Origin: Anaerolineae bacterium
Lineage (GTDB): Bacteria > Chloroflexota > Anaerolineae > Anaerolineales > UBA4823
Direction: 5' to 3'
NCBI GenBank assembly: GCA_030622805.1
Contig: JAUXFR010000051.1
Location: 1 to 7,951 of the forward strand
DNA: 7,951 nt
Below, piece after piece: positions 1-5,037 of the stretch. Under the pieces are notes generated by a model. The model had not been told where the DNA came from. It ran no database searches and was given only the letters and a program-made list of their open reading frames with translations. The translations under genes and the position numbers were made by a program. The first letter of the stretch is position 1; each line of letters begins with the position of its first letter.

Positions 1-482
1 GCCAGAATTGAGGCGGCGGCGATGCTCAACGAACGGGCGTCACCTTTGACGAGACCTTTTTGGGGGATTGGGTTTTCAAGCAGTTCAACATAGTCGATCA
101 ACAGGTACTCGGGCGCGGACTCCAACAAATCCAGCGCGCGCTGCATCGCCATTCGCGTGGCCGTCACGATACCCAGCTCATCGATCTCACCCGGTGAGGC
201 AAAAGCAACACCGCACGTCAAGGCAATTTCCGGCAGCCGCTGTGCCCATTTTTCTCGCTGCCTAGGAGTCATTTGTTTCGAATCACGCACTCCATGCAGC
301 TCAGCCACCAACGCAGGGTCAGCTGGGAAAACCAGCGCTGCTGCGGCTACAGGTCCGGCTAATGCCCCCCGACCGGCTTCGTCGATCCCGGCGACCAGAC
401 CAAAACCGCTCTCCCAAAGTTCCATTTCAAAGCTGAAATCCGGAGCCGATGGCAGCAGGTTGACATCGAATTTTTTAACCAT
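1..482 (-). CDS. rnhB: Ribonuclease HII, 3' end cut off by the window edge
   Basis: RNase HII cleaves the RNA strand of RNA-DNA hybrids and nicks at single ribonucleotides misincorporated into DNA; it is cytoplasmic and metal dependent. About 160 residues are visible of a family usually near 200. The signature GIDEAGRGALAGPV lies at residues 32-45, with catalytic D34 and E35. RDSKQMTPRQRE lies at 66-77, D130 is in LLIDYVE, and D148 is in the VKGDARSLSIAAASI block. The spacing of the four acidic residues follows E. coli RNase HII (D16, E17, D108, D126). The ATG at 480-482 is the first start after an in-frame stop, but no clear Shine-Dalgarno sequence precedes it. The gene lies 93 bases downstream of the glycosyltransferase in the same direction and could share its transcript. 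Identity is near certain; only the C-terminus is unseen. Confidence 0.97.
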   Translation of the reverse strand, partial: MVKKFDVNLLPSAPDFSFEMELWESGFGLVAGIDEAGRGALAGPVAAAALVFPADPALVAELHGVRDSKQMTPRQREKWAQRLPEIALTCGVAFASPGEIDELGIVTATRMAMQRALDLLESAPEYLLIDYVELLENPIPQKGLVKGDARSLSIAAASIL

Positions 483-575
483 ATTATTTAGGACACGGAT
501 TGTACGGATGAATTACGGATTTTTATAAATTTAATGAGTAGATTTATCGCATCCGTGCACATATTATTGTCCTAG
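483..575 (-). promoter_or_regulatory. Leader of rnhB with repeated ATCCGT boxes
   Basis: Read on the minus strand, this gap carries ATCCGT three times just before the rnhB start (plus-strand ACGGAT at 495-500, 504-509 and 515-520) and one inverted copy further upstream (551-556). The inverted copy can pair with the start-proximal repeat over 7 bases (CACGGAT with ATCCGTG). A possible weak minus-strand -10, TAATAT, lies near 561-566. No recognisable ribosome binding site is present. Role unknown; the repeats are directly visible, but a regulatory function is inference. Confidence 0.3.
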
Positions 576-1310
576 TTATCCGATACAATCATTATAAACA
601 CCCATGCGGTAGTTTCGGCGCACAGTCAACAGGTCGCGCCCCATTCTGAGCGCGTCCGGGACTGCCTTCACCTTACTCTCGGCATCGAAATACCAGGATA
701 TGGGAACCTCAACGATCTTGTAGCTGCGTTTGCGGGCAACAAACAGGATCTCAACATCGAAGGACCAGCCAGGCAGGGTCTGGCAGCCGAACAAGTCTTC
801 CGCTGCTTCTGCACGAAAGCACTTGAATCCACATTGGGTATCATGTAAACCAGGCAACGCAAGTGCACGGATCAATATATTCACAGCTCGCCCACCCAGA
901 TGGCGATAAAGCGGTTCGTTATACCGCACAGCACCCGGAGCTTCCCGGGAAGCGATGGCGACATCAAATCCAACTAAAGCCGGTGGCAAGAAGTTACTTA
1001 TCTCATCTATGGGCATTGAGAGGTCCGCATCGCACATAAATCGGTACTCGCCCTGGGCTTCCAGCATCCCCCGCCGGACTGCCAGCCCTTTTCCGCTTTC
1101 TTTCTCCTGAATAACCCGGAAGTTTTCGTGATGATTTGCAAAACCCTCGGCTACCTGGAAGGTGCTGTCCTGACTGCCGTTCTCTACCACAATCACCTCG
1201 GACGGATATGACTGTGCCTGAATAAAGCTGAACGCCTGCGCTAACGTATTCGGCAGGCGGTCTTCTTCATTATAAGCTGGGATAATAATGGACAGATGGG
1301 GTATGGACAA
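576..1310 (-). CDS. GT2 family glycosyltransferase, dolichyl/polyprenyl-phosphate glucosyltransferase type
   Basis: This is probably a membrane-associated enzyme that moves a sugar from a nucleotide donor (UDP-glucose or GDP-mannose in relatives) to a polyprenyl phosphate for cell-surface glycan synthesis. The 244-residue GT-A fold shows SIIIPAYNEE at 7-16, VENGSQDST at 42-50, GKGLAVRRGM at 73-82, the metal-binding DxD as DAD at 94-96, DTQCGFKCF at 157-165, GWSFDVEIL at 181-189 and EVPISW at 201-206. This set is typical of the ALG5/DPM1-like branch of GT2. No transmembrane helix is seen, so it is the short form without a membrane anchor. The start is taken as TTG (1308-1310), since no ATG lies between it and the upstream gene's stop; a weak GTGAG precedes it by 9 bases. 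It follows the 103-residue gene by 17 bases, which suggests co-transcription. The family call is strong; donor and acceptor are not determined. Confidence 0.9.
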   Translation of the reverse strand: MSIPHLSIIIPAYNEEDRLPNTLAQAFSFIQAQSYPSEVIVVENGSQDSTFQVAEGFANHHENFRVIQEKESGKGLAVRRGMLEAQGEYRFMCDADLSMPIDEISNFLPPALVGFDVAIASREAPGAVRYNEPLYRHLGGRAVNILIRALALPGLHDTQCGFKCFRAEAAEDLFGCQTLPGWSFDVEILFVARKRSYKIVEVPISWYFDAESKVKAVPDALRMGRDLLTVRRNYRMGVYNDCIG

Positions 1311-1327
1311 TCGCTTAGGCTCACAAT

Positions 1328-1639
1328 CTAGATTACCGGTACACCTTCCAGATAATCTCTCTCTTTTCGGCTCTCGTTTGTTACCAGAAATTCGTTTCCA
1401 TTAGTCTGAAATATTCGCACCGGTTTATCGACTTCAAATGTGCCGGCTAAATATTCAGTCCTTGTGCCGGTCATATAACGCTTACCTGACTTGATTTCAT
1501 CGATTAGCTCTTCCCGGTCAAGGATCACATAATCTGTAAATATTGGACCACGCCGCTGGAAGGAACGTACCCAATTTATATTTCCGTCCGGTCTGTAATG
1601 AACTGCCTGAACTACTGCATCGTATTTGATTTTTGCCAT
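1328..1639 (-). CDS. Conserved-looking 103-residue protein of unknown function
   Basis: I do not recognise this family. The protein has 103 residues with no signal peptide, membrane segment or cysteine. It is rich in charged and aromatic residues with alternating short hydrophobic stretches (VVQAVHY, YVILDREELI, LAGTFEV, VRIFQTNGNEFLV), which suggests a small beta-rich cytoplasmic fold. It is probably real: the ATG at 1637-1639 is preceded by a very good Shine-Dalgarno sequence (GGGAGGGG, plus-strand 1644-1651), and the frame fills the space between the tRNA and the glycosyltransferase, with only 17 bases to the latter. Transcription could come from tRNA read-through or from an extended -10 at 1688-1693. 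Its operon position suggests a link to the glycosyltransferase or RNase HII, but nothing in the sequence says which. Confidence 0.8.
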   Translation of the reverse strand: MAKIKYDAVVQAVHYRPDGNINWVRSFQRRGPIFTDYVILDREELIDEIKSGKRYMTGTRTEYLAGTFEVDKPVRIFQTNGNEFLVTNESRKERDYLEGVPVI

Positions 1640-1687
1640 GCATCCCCTCCCAAATGGTTCATTTATCGGTCGATTTCGTAATGGTAG

Positions 1688-1693
1688 ATTATG
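1688..1693 (-). promoter_or_regulatory. Possible extended -10 for the 103-residue gene
   Basis: On the minus strand the sequence reads TGGCATAAT, a TGn extension joined to a 5-of-6 match to TATAAT. It lies between the tRNA 3' end and the 103-residue gene, giving a leader of about 42 bases. No convincing -35 exists because that position falls inside the tRNA. It may let the downstream genes be transcribed independently of the tRNA; this is a weak call. Confidence 0.3.
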
Positions 1694-1710
1694 CCAATCT
1701 TATAAAAAAG

Positions 1711-1785
1711 TCGGGGCGGGCGGATTTGAACCGCCGACCCCCGCGTCCCAAACGCGGTGCGCTGACCGGACTGCGCTACGCCCCG
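1711..1785 (-). tRNA. tRNA-Pro, anticodon TGG
   Basis: The minus strand folds into a complete cloverleaf. Acceptor arms CGGGGCG/CGCCCCG are followed by discriminator A. The D-stem is GCGC/GCGC around the loop AGTCCGGTCA. The anticodon stem CCGCG/CGCGG encloses TTTGGGA, which gives anticodon TGG and G37. The variable loop is GGGTC, and the T-arm GGCGG-TTCAAAT-CCGCC. All stems are fully paired. Length is 75 bases including the discriminator. CCA is not encoded: the next bases are CTTTTTT, so the CCA end must be added by nucleotidyltransferase. TGG reads CCA and, by wobble, other proline codons. The T-run right after the tRNA may favour some termination before the downstream gene. Confidence 0.98.
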
Positions 1786-1800
1786 AACTTTTACTTTGCT

Positions 1801-1830
1801 GTAAATTTCCTGCCTGTTCAGGGAATTTAC
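1801..1830. repeat. Nested inverted repeat between the tRNA and its promoter
   Basis: The arms GTAAATTTCC (1801-1810) and GGGAATTTAC (1821-1830) pair over 9 of 10 positions, with the tenth a G-T wobble in plus-strand RNA. The 10-base centre contains a second palindrome, CCTG-TT-CAGG (1813-1822). It would form a hairpin at the very 5' end of the tRNA-Pro precursor. It also sits about 27-56 bases upstream of the predicted methyltransferase start point, where an operator could lie. The dyad is directly visible; its role is inference. Confidence 0.6.
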
Positions 1831-1842
1831 TGAAGTATTGTG

Positions 1843-1872
1843 AGTATAATGCCAAGTAGGCTGTACCGTCAA
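1843..1872 (-). promoter_or_regulatory. Sigma-70-type promoter for tRNA-Pro
   Basis: On the minus strand, TTGACG (plus-strand 1867-1872) is followed by an 18-base spacer and TATACT (1843-1848). Each hexamer matches the consensus at five of six positions. The predicted start near 1836 gives a precursor leader of about 50 bases before the tRNA, beginning at the nested inverted repeat. This is the best-matching complete promoter in the window. Confidence 0.7.
1845..1850 (+). promoter_or_regulatory. -10 element for the methyltransferase, overlapping the tRNA -10
   Basis: A perfect TATAAT lies on the plus strand and would start transcription near 1857, about 40 bases before the methyltransferase ATG. 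No good -35 is visible. Four of its six bases are shared with the opposite-facing TATACT of the tRNA promoter, so the two directions may compete for polymerase. Confidence 0.45.
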
Positions 1873-1896
1873 GGATAGATAAAGCGTCAGGAAAAC

Positions 1897-2622
1897 ATGG
1901 ATCCGATTCTATATCACGCGCACCATTCGAGCTACCAGGAGGATATCCCTTTCTGGCTGCGGATTGTTGATGAGACGAGCGACCCGGTGCTCGAGCTGGG
2001 CTGCGGCACGGGTCGGGTTCTGCGTCCTCTAGCAGTTTCAGGACATTATATTGTGGGTCTGGACAAAGACGCCAGCATGCTCACGTTTCTGTCTCAACAC
2101 ACAGGGCACATGCCAAACATCAAGCTCTTACAAGCCGATCTGACCCAATTTCACCTGGACATAAAATTTAAAACCATCCTGCTGCCATGCAATACCATCA
2201 GCACACTTTCAGCTTCTGCCATAATCGCAATGCTGCGCTGTGTAAATCGACATTTACATCCAGGAGGCGTATTTGCAGCCAGCCTTCCAAACCCGGAAAT
2301 AATCAAGCACCTGCCCGAAAACGAAGAATCCGAAATCGAATACATTTTCCCCCATCCCCACAATAGCGAGCCTGTCCAGGTAAGCAGCAAATGGTCAAGA
2401 ACGGGGAATGTGTTTGCACTCACCTGGCGCTATGACCAGCTTTTTCCTGACGGAAGCGTAATTCGCACCAGCGAGGAGACCAGCCATTATTTCTTATCCC
2501 CAAAGAAATATAAAGAACTATTCGTGAAAACTGGCTTCAGTAAGATCACCTGTTATGGTGACTTCGACCGCTCATTTTATACGCCCGAATCGCCACACCT
2601 AATTCTGGTTGCTGAAAAATGA
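1897..2622 (+). CDS. Class I SAM-dependent methyltransferase, substrate unknown
   Basis: This 241-residue cytoplasmic protein has a Rossmann-type methyltransferase core. Motif I is VLELGCGTGRVL at 31-42 for the SAM methionine/carboxypropyl region, the acidic residue ending beta-2 is D56 in VGLDKDAS, and D81 in LLQADL is the likely adenine contact. LLPCNTISTL at 95-104 corresponds to motif IV, and HLHPGGVFAASLPNPE at 119-134 to the helix-strand before the substrate region. The C-terminal half (about 140-241) is beta-rich and resembles small-molecule methyltransferases of the Methyltransf_25/11 type. The substrate cannot be read from the sequence. A modest AGGA (1889-1892) precedes the ATG by 4 bases. 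It is divergent from tRNA-Pro and followed by hsp20 after 118 bases. Family certain, function unknown. Confidence 0.9.
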   Translation: MDPILYHAHHSSYQEDIPFWLRIVDETSDPVLELGCGTGRVLRPLAVSGHYIVGLDKDASMLTFLSQHTGHMPNIKLLQADLTQFHLDIKFKTILLPCNTISTLSASAIIAMLRCVNRHLHPGGVFAASLPNPEIIKHLPENEESEIEYIFPHPHNSEPVQVSSKWSRTGNVFALTWRYDQLFPDGSVIRTSEETSHYFLSPKKYKELFVKTGFSKITCYGDFDRSFYTPESPHLILVAEK

Positions 2623-2639
2623 TCTTCAATAATTCTAAC

Positions 2640-2667
2640 AAAACGCCAATATATCGTTTGCGTTTTT
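2640..2667 (+). terminator. Weak hairpin with T-run after the methyltransferase
   Basis: AAAACGC (2640-2646) and GCGTTTT (2660-2666) are exact complements around a 13-base loop, with T's continuing to 2667. The stem is only 7 bp and AT-rich, so termination would be inefficient. It could equally be a protein-binding dyad in the hsp20 promoter region. It is not the CIRCE element known for HrcA. Confidence 0.35.
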
Positions 2668-2682
2668 CTGATACTCCCTGGA

Positions 2683-2688
2683 TATGAT
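2683..2688 (+). promoter_or_regulatory. Possible -10 for hsp20
   Basis: TATGAT matches TATAAT at five of six positions. A poor -35 candidate, TTGCGT (2658-2663), lies 19 bases upstream and overlaps the hairpin at 2640-2667. The start point would be near 2695, giving a leader of about 45 bases. A non-housekeeping sigma factor might be used instead; weak call. Confidence 0.3.
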
Positions 2689-2725
2689 ACCTACATATTC
2701 AGATAACAAACCAATAGAACCTGGT

Positions 2726-2733
2726 AAAAGGAG
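2726..2733 (+). promoter_or_regulatory. Ribosome binding site that fixes the hsp20 start
   Basis: AAAAGGAG is 7 bases before the ATG at 2741 and is an excellent Shine-Dalgarno match. The longer reading from ATG 2684 has no such site, and its ATG falls inside the predicted -10. Confidence 0.8.
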
Positions 2734-2740
2734 TAAAAGA

Positions 2741-3169
2741 ATGATGACCATGTACATAAGCCCCCACCGTCATTTTGCTAACCTGCGTGGTGCAATGGAC
2801 AAAATGATCGAAGAAAGTATGGAAAGCACTCCCAGAGAGCGCGAGTATACGCTGGCTGTGGATGTTCGTTCAGAGGACGATGCCTTCACGATCCGTGCAT
2901 TGGTACCCGGATTGGAAGCCGACGACCTGAATATTGATATCCTGAACAACACTGTCAGTATTCGCGGCGAGTTCCTCTGCGCCGATGAAGAGGATGTCAA
3001 GTATCTGACCTGTGAACTGCCGGTCGGTCGTTTCGCACGCACAATCACGCTGCCAGTGGATGTAGATTCCACCAAGACCGAAGCCACTATGAAGAACGGT
3101 GTGCTCGTCCTGCGAGTTTCCAAGGCGGAGGAGCATCTGCCGAAATCAATTAAAGTCGCAGTTGACTAA
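2741..3169 (+). CDS. Small heat-shock protein, Hsp20/alpha-crystallin family
   Basis: This is an ATP-independent holdase that binds unfolding proteins and forms oligomers in the cytoplasm. From the ATG chosen by its ribosome binding site it has 142 residues, normal for the family. The N-terminal arm (1-35) is followed by an alpha-crystallin domain (about 36-127). That domain includes LAVDVRSEDDAFTIRALVPG and the hallmark block ELPVGRFARTITLP with ATMKNGVLVL (115-124), the A-x-x-x-n-G-V-L signature. The C-terminal tail has SIKV (136-139), matching the IxI/V motif that links dimers. An alternative start at 2684 would add 19 residues but lacks a ribosome site; ATGs at 2744 and 2750 are also possible. 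It is monocistronic, ending at a strong terminator that faces the release-factor homologue. The visible promoter elements are weak, so heat control cannot be read directly. Confidence 0.95.
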   Translation: MMTMYISPHRHFANLRGAMDKMIEESMESTPREREYTLAVDVRSEDDAFTIRALVPGLEADDLNIDILNNTVSIRGEFLCADEEDVKYLTCELPVGRFARTITLPVDVDSTKTEATMKNGVLVLRVSKAEEHLPKSIKVAVD

Positions 3170-3189
3170 GAGCAAACAAAAATTTATAC

Positions 3190-3220
3190 AAAAAAAGCGG
3201 CGTCAGACGCCGCTTTTTTT
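3190..3220. terminator. Bidirectional intrinsic terminator
   Basis: A run of seven A's, GCGGCGT, the loop CAG, ACGCCGC and seven T's form a perfect symmetrical hairpin. GC stem arms are at 3197-3203 and 3207-3213. A U-tract follows the stem on either strand, so it can stop both hsp20 (stop at 3167-3169) and the convergent eRF1-like gene (stop at 3236-3238). Confidence 0.95.
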
Positions 3221-3235
3221 CTTTTCCTTTGATGT

Positions 3236-4336
3236 TTAATATCGCAGTAAAGCCCCAATCTGGTCAAATTGCCCCACGACCTGCTCTCGCGACAGAACTT
3301 CCACCTCGCCGCCCAACTGCATAACTTTACGAACTGCCATTTCAACGGCATCTGGAATTTCGTCGCACTCACCGCCGCAGTAAGGGCAGGCCTCCATAAG
3401 TTGGCTGGACAGGTACCCGCAGCCGCTGCAGCGACATCCCGCTGCCAGAAAGCCGTCGCGGATCAATAAGACCTGAACACGACCGTCATGGACAGCCTTA
3501 AGTGTTTCATCCAGACCGAGCACACCACCATGCTCTTTCGCTGCATTTGTTACAACCGTATTTGCCAGCCGTTCTTTCCGGCGTACTTCAGCCAGTTCAC
3601 CAACATCCATAGATTTATCGAGCACCTCTTTTTCCGTAGCACGCATGCTGATCGGGAAGGCTCCCACCACGAGACTCTGCCAGGCTTTAGGTAACAGGCT
3701 GCGGAAGAGAGCCACGTTATCCTCCGTACCTCCAATTAATATTCGCCTCACGTTGTTCTCAGAGAAAAATCGTGCAGCTAATTCCGCTGCTTCTTTGATA
3801 TTTCGTTCGGCAAGATCTTCTGCGAGATCGGTTTGTCCACCAGTAAACCCGCTCCGGCTTGGTTCTTGTGAGCCTCCACCGCTTTTGGTTCGCCGCACGC
3901 TTTCACCAGAGAAATCCTCCTCCTCACGTAATTCCCCTAAACTGAAGTAGAACAGGCGCGCTTCTTGCGAGTCCACAAGCGCAACACCGTACCCTCCGTA
4001 AGAGTCCAGCAAATCTGCCAATGGTTTGACGTATGGTCTATCGCTGATCCGTGCACGACTGCGGACCGGCACTGCCAGAGAATATGCCCTCAGAAAATCA
4101 CCCTCCACACAGGAAAAAACCACTAAACCACGTCCAGACCAATCATGCTCAAGATCCACATATCTCAGTACTGCTTCGGCATCTTTTTTTAGCTCCAAGT
4201 CTTTAAGCATACTGCGCAGGTGAAGTTTATAGTCATCTACGATACCCTCAGCAGGATCCGTGTTTAGATATACACTCAGGACTGAATACTCTGTTCGATA
4301 ATCGAGTAATTCTTGTAAATCACGATCTGTTAGCAT
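3236..4336 (-). CDS. Bacterial eRF1/aRF1-like protein (baeRF/Vms1-like), with GGQ and zinc ribbon
   Basis: This 366-residue protein has the domain order of eukaryotic/archaeal class I release factors. The N-terminal domain (1-110) includes YSVLSVYLNTDP and RGLVVFSC. The central domain opens with YGVALVDSQEARLFYF (116-131) and carries SGFTGGQTD, with GGQ at 166-168, followed by a long acidic/basic helix as in eRF1. The C-terminal L7Ae-like domain (about 197-300) contains RRILIGGTEDN. A zinc ribbon follows, with cysteines C301, C303, C306, C317, C320 and C324, and the tail IGALLRY resembles archaeal RF1. I see no NIKS or YxCxxxF decoding motif, so stop-codon reading is unlikely. GGQ is known to trigger peptidyl-tRNA hydrolysis, which suggests ribosome rescue or quality control. 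AGGAGG lies 5 bases before the ATG. Family sure; role inferred. Confidence 0.87.
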   Translation of the reverse strand: MLTDRDLQELLDYRTEYSVLSVYLNTDPAEGIVDDYKLHLRSMLKDLELKKDAEAVLRYVDLEHDWSGRGLVVFSCVEGDFLRAYSLAVPVRSRARISDRPYVKPLADLLDSYGGYGVALVDSQEARLFYFSLGELREEEDFSGESVRRTKSGGGSQEPSRSGFTGGQTDLAEDLAERNIKEAAELAARFFSENNVRRILIGGTEDNVALFRSLLPKAWQSLVVGAFPISMRATEKEVLDKSMDVGELAEVRRKERLANTVVTNAAKEHGGVLGLDETLKAVHDGRVQVLLIRDGFLAAGCRCSGCGYLSSQLMEACPYCGGECDEIPDAVEMAVRKVMQLGGEVEVLSREQVVGQFDQIGALLRY

Positions 4337-4422
4337 GGCAGCCTCCTGGTAATGTGTTGAAAAAAAATAAGTTGTTGGTCGTTAGACACAATCTATCAAA
4401 AATGAGCATGGCGAGGTTTCAT

Positions 4423-4428
4423 ATTATA
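4423..4428 (-). promoter_or_regulatory. Possible -10 for the eRF1-like gene
   Basis: The minus strand reads a perfect TATAAT here, which would give a start near 4415 and an untranslated leader of about 80 bases before the ATG at 4336. No good -35 is seen at the expected spacing, so activity might need an activator or the assignment may be wrong. Confidence 0.3.
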
Positions 4429-4670
4429 CGAAAGCAGATAAAGGAATGCCCTGTCATAAAAGGAGCCCTCATCATTACAGACAAACTGCTTATACGCAAT
4501 CCGATCATCCATCTTCTGACAATATAAATTAGCTTTCCAACTGGTGTTTCTCAGCAATTCAATCCTCCCCTTGCTTATGTAACAGAAAAAGGTAAAAGTA
4601 TTGATCCTCTTCACTACTTTGATTGTATATGGCGATGGTATCCAGAGTCAAGTACTTGAATGCTTTTTTA

Positions 4671-4676
4671 TATAAT
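4671..4676 (+). promoter_or_regulatory. Perfect plus-strand -10 ahead of the structured leader
   Basis: TATAAT follows a T-rich stretch and predicts a transcript start near 4683, directly before the first hairpin of the structured segment. A -35 at the proper distance is not evident. Confidence 0.35.
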
Positions 4677-4742
4677 TCTAACGAAAAAAGGCTCGCTAAT
4701 CGATATTAGCCCACCTGGCTGATACCGTTTATGTATTAAATC

Positions 4743-4783
4743 AAGCCTCCGCCAGAGCGGTGAGATAATCCCGGCGGAGGCTT
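4743..4783. repeat. 11-bp GC-rich inverted repeat
   Basis: AAGCCTCCGCC (4743-4753) and GGCGGAGGCTT (4773-4783) are exact complements separated by 19 bases. Neither strand follows the stem with a proper U-tract (plus: TCGCC; minus: GATTTAAT), so it is a poor fit for an intrinsic terminator despite its stability. It ends 5 bases before a strong plus-strand ribosome site. Confidence 0.8.
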
Positions 4784-4804
4784 TCGCCAAAGGAGGAAAC
4801 AGCG

Positions 4805-4831
4805 ATGAGCAGAATCAGGAGAAATTCCTGA
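4805..4831 (+). CDS. Possible 8-codon minigene or leader peptide (MSRIRRNS)
   Basis: ATG at 4805 lies 8 bases after AAAGGAGG (4789-4796), one of the best ribosome sites in the window, but the frame stops at TGA (4829-4831) after eight residues. Three of the eight codons are arginine, written AGA, AGG and AGA (the last two adjacent), although the recognised genes here mostly use CGN. Such minigenes can act as attenuation leader peptides or stall ribosomes. No regulated gene follows on this strand. It may instead be the start of a lost gene. Translation is plausible from the site alone; function is unknown. Confidence 0.3.
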   Translation: MSRIRRNS

Positions 4832-5037
4832 AGCGCATCTTATGATAAAAATTATATCGGATTTTCAGTAATCCGTTTATGGTCAAAGGTCATGAATTGT
4901 ACGTGATTTTTCTCACAATCCCTTATGACATGAAACCTTTGCTGCCAATATTTACCAGAATAGAAGAGGCGACACTTACGCTTATCCGGGTTGAATCTAC
5001 TTAGCGCCTCAGTGATTCTGATGAAGGTAAACAACTA

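Larger units (their letters stand above)
4683..4880 (+). ncRNA. Putative structured RNA or orphan leader, about 200 bases
   Basis: The plus strand shows a chain of structures. First, GCTAAT-CGAT-ATTAGC (4695-4710) competes with ATTAGCC-CACCT-GGCTGAT (4705-4723), because both use 4705-4710. Next comes an 11-bp perfect stem AAGCCTCCGCC/GGCGGAGGCTT (4743-4753, 4773-4783) with a 19-base loop. A perfect ribosome site AAAGGAGG (4789-4796) and an 8-codon frame follow. The hairpin TCAGGA/TCCTGA (4815-4820, 4826-4831) lies inside that frame. CGGATT-TTCAGT-AATCCG (4858-4875) with a short T-rich tail could end the RNA. CCTCC in the 5' arm of the large stem is complementary to GGAGG in the ribosome site, so alternative pairing could hide it. 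No downstream plus-strand gene exists. Structures are visible; that this is a transcript is inference. Confidence 0.35.
4337..5037. other. 701-base intergenic region without a convincing ordinary gene
   Basis: This gap separates the eRF1-like gene from the end of endonuclease III. Left part (4337-4670): a minus-strand TATAAT at 4423-4428, and otherwise AT-rich sequence with a GTG-initiated 72-codon minus-strand frame that has no ribosome site. Centre (4671-4875): the plus-strand promoter-like element, hairpins, ribosome binding site and mini-frame listed separately. Right part (4876-5037): small imperfect dyads such as GTCAT (4889-4893) with ATGAC (4925-4929), and a TTG-initiated 60-codon minus-strand frame just after the endonuclease III stop. 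I find no tRNA, no rRNA and no match to a riboswitch I know. Confidence 0.7.

Noticed and set aside
157..528. 123-codon plus-strand frame over rnhB
   Set aside because: It is the opposite-strand shadow of a clear RNase HII gene and has no similarity or ribosome site.
1626..1872. Several short plus- and minus-strand frames across tRNA-Pro
   Set aside because: They overlap a fully paired tRNA and have no independent support.
2640..2667. CIRCE or other known heat-shock operator upstream of hsp20
   Set aside because: The dyad does not match the TTAGCACTC-N9-GAGTGCTAA consensus.
2684..2740. Longer N-terminus for the Hsp20 protein from ATG 2684
   Set aside because: The ATG lies inside the predicted -10, has no ribosome site, and adds 19 residues not typical of the family; AAAAGGAG points to 2741.
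4396..4614. 72-codon minus-strand frame starting with GTG
   Set aside because: No ribosome site precedes it, it resembles no family I know, it overlaps the likely promoter of the eRF1-like gene, and its length is within chance for an AT-rich gap.
4626..4735. Fluoride-type riboswitch, suggested by GGCGATGGT and GGCTGATACC
   Set aside because: The conserved CTCCT segment and the pseudoknot spacing of that class are missing.
4743..4784. Intrinsic terminator at the 11-bp stem
   Set aside because: The stem is strong, but neither strand has the U-tract needed and the loop is long.
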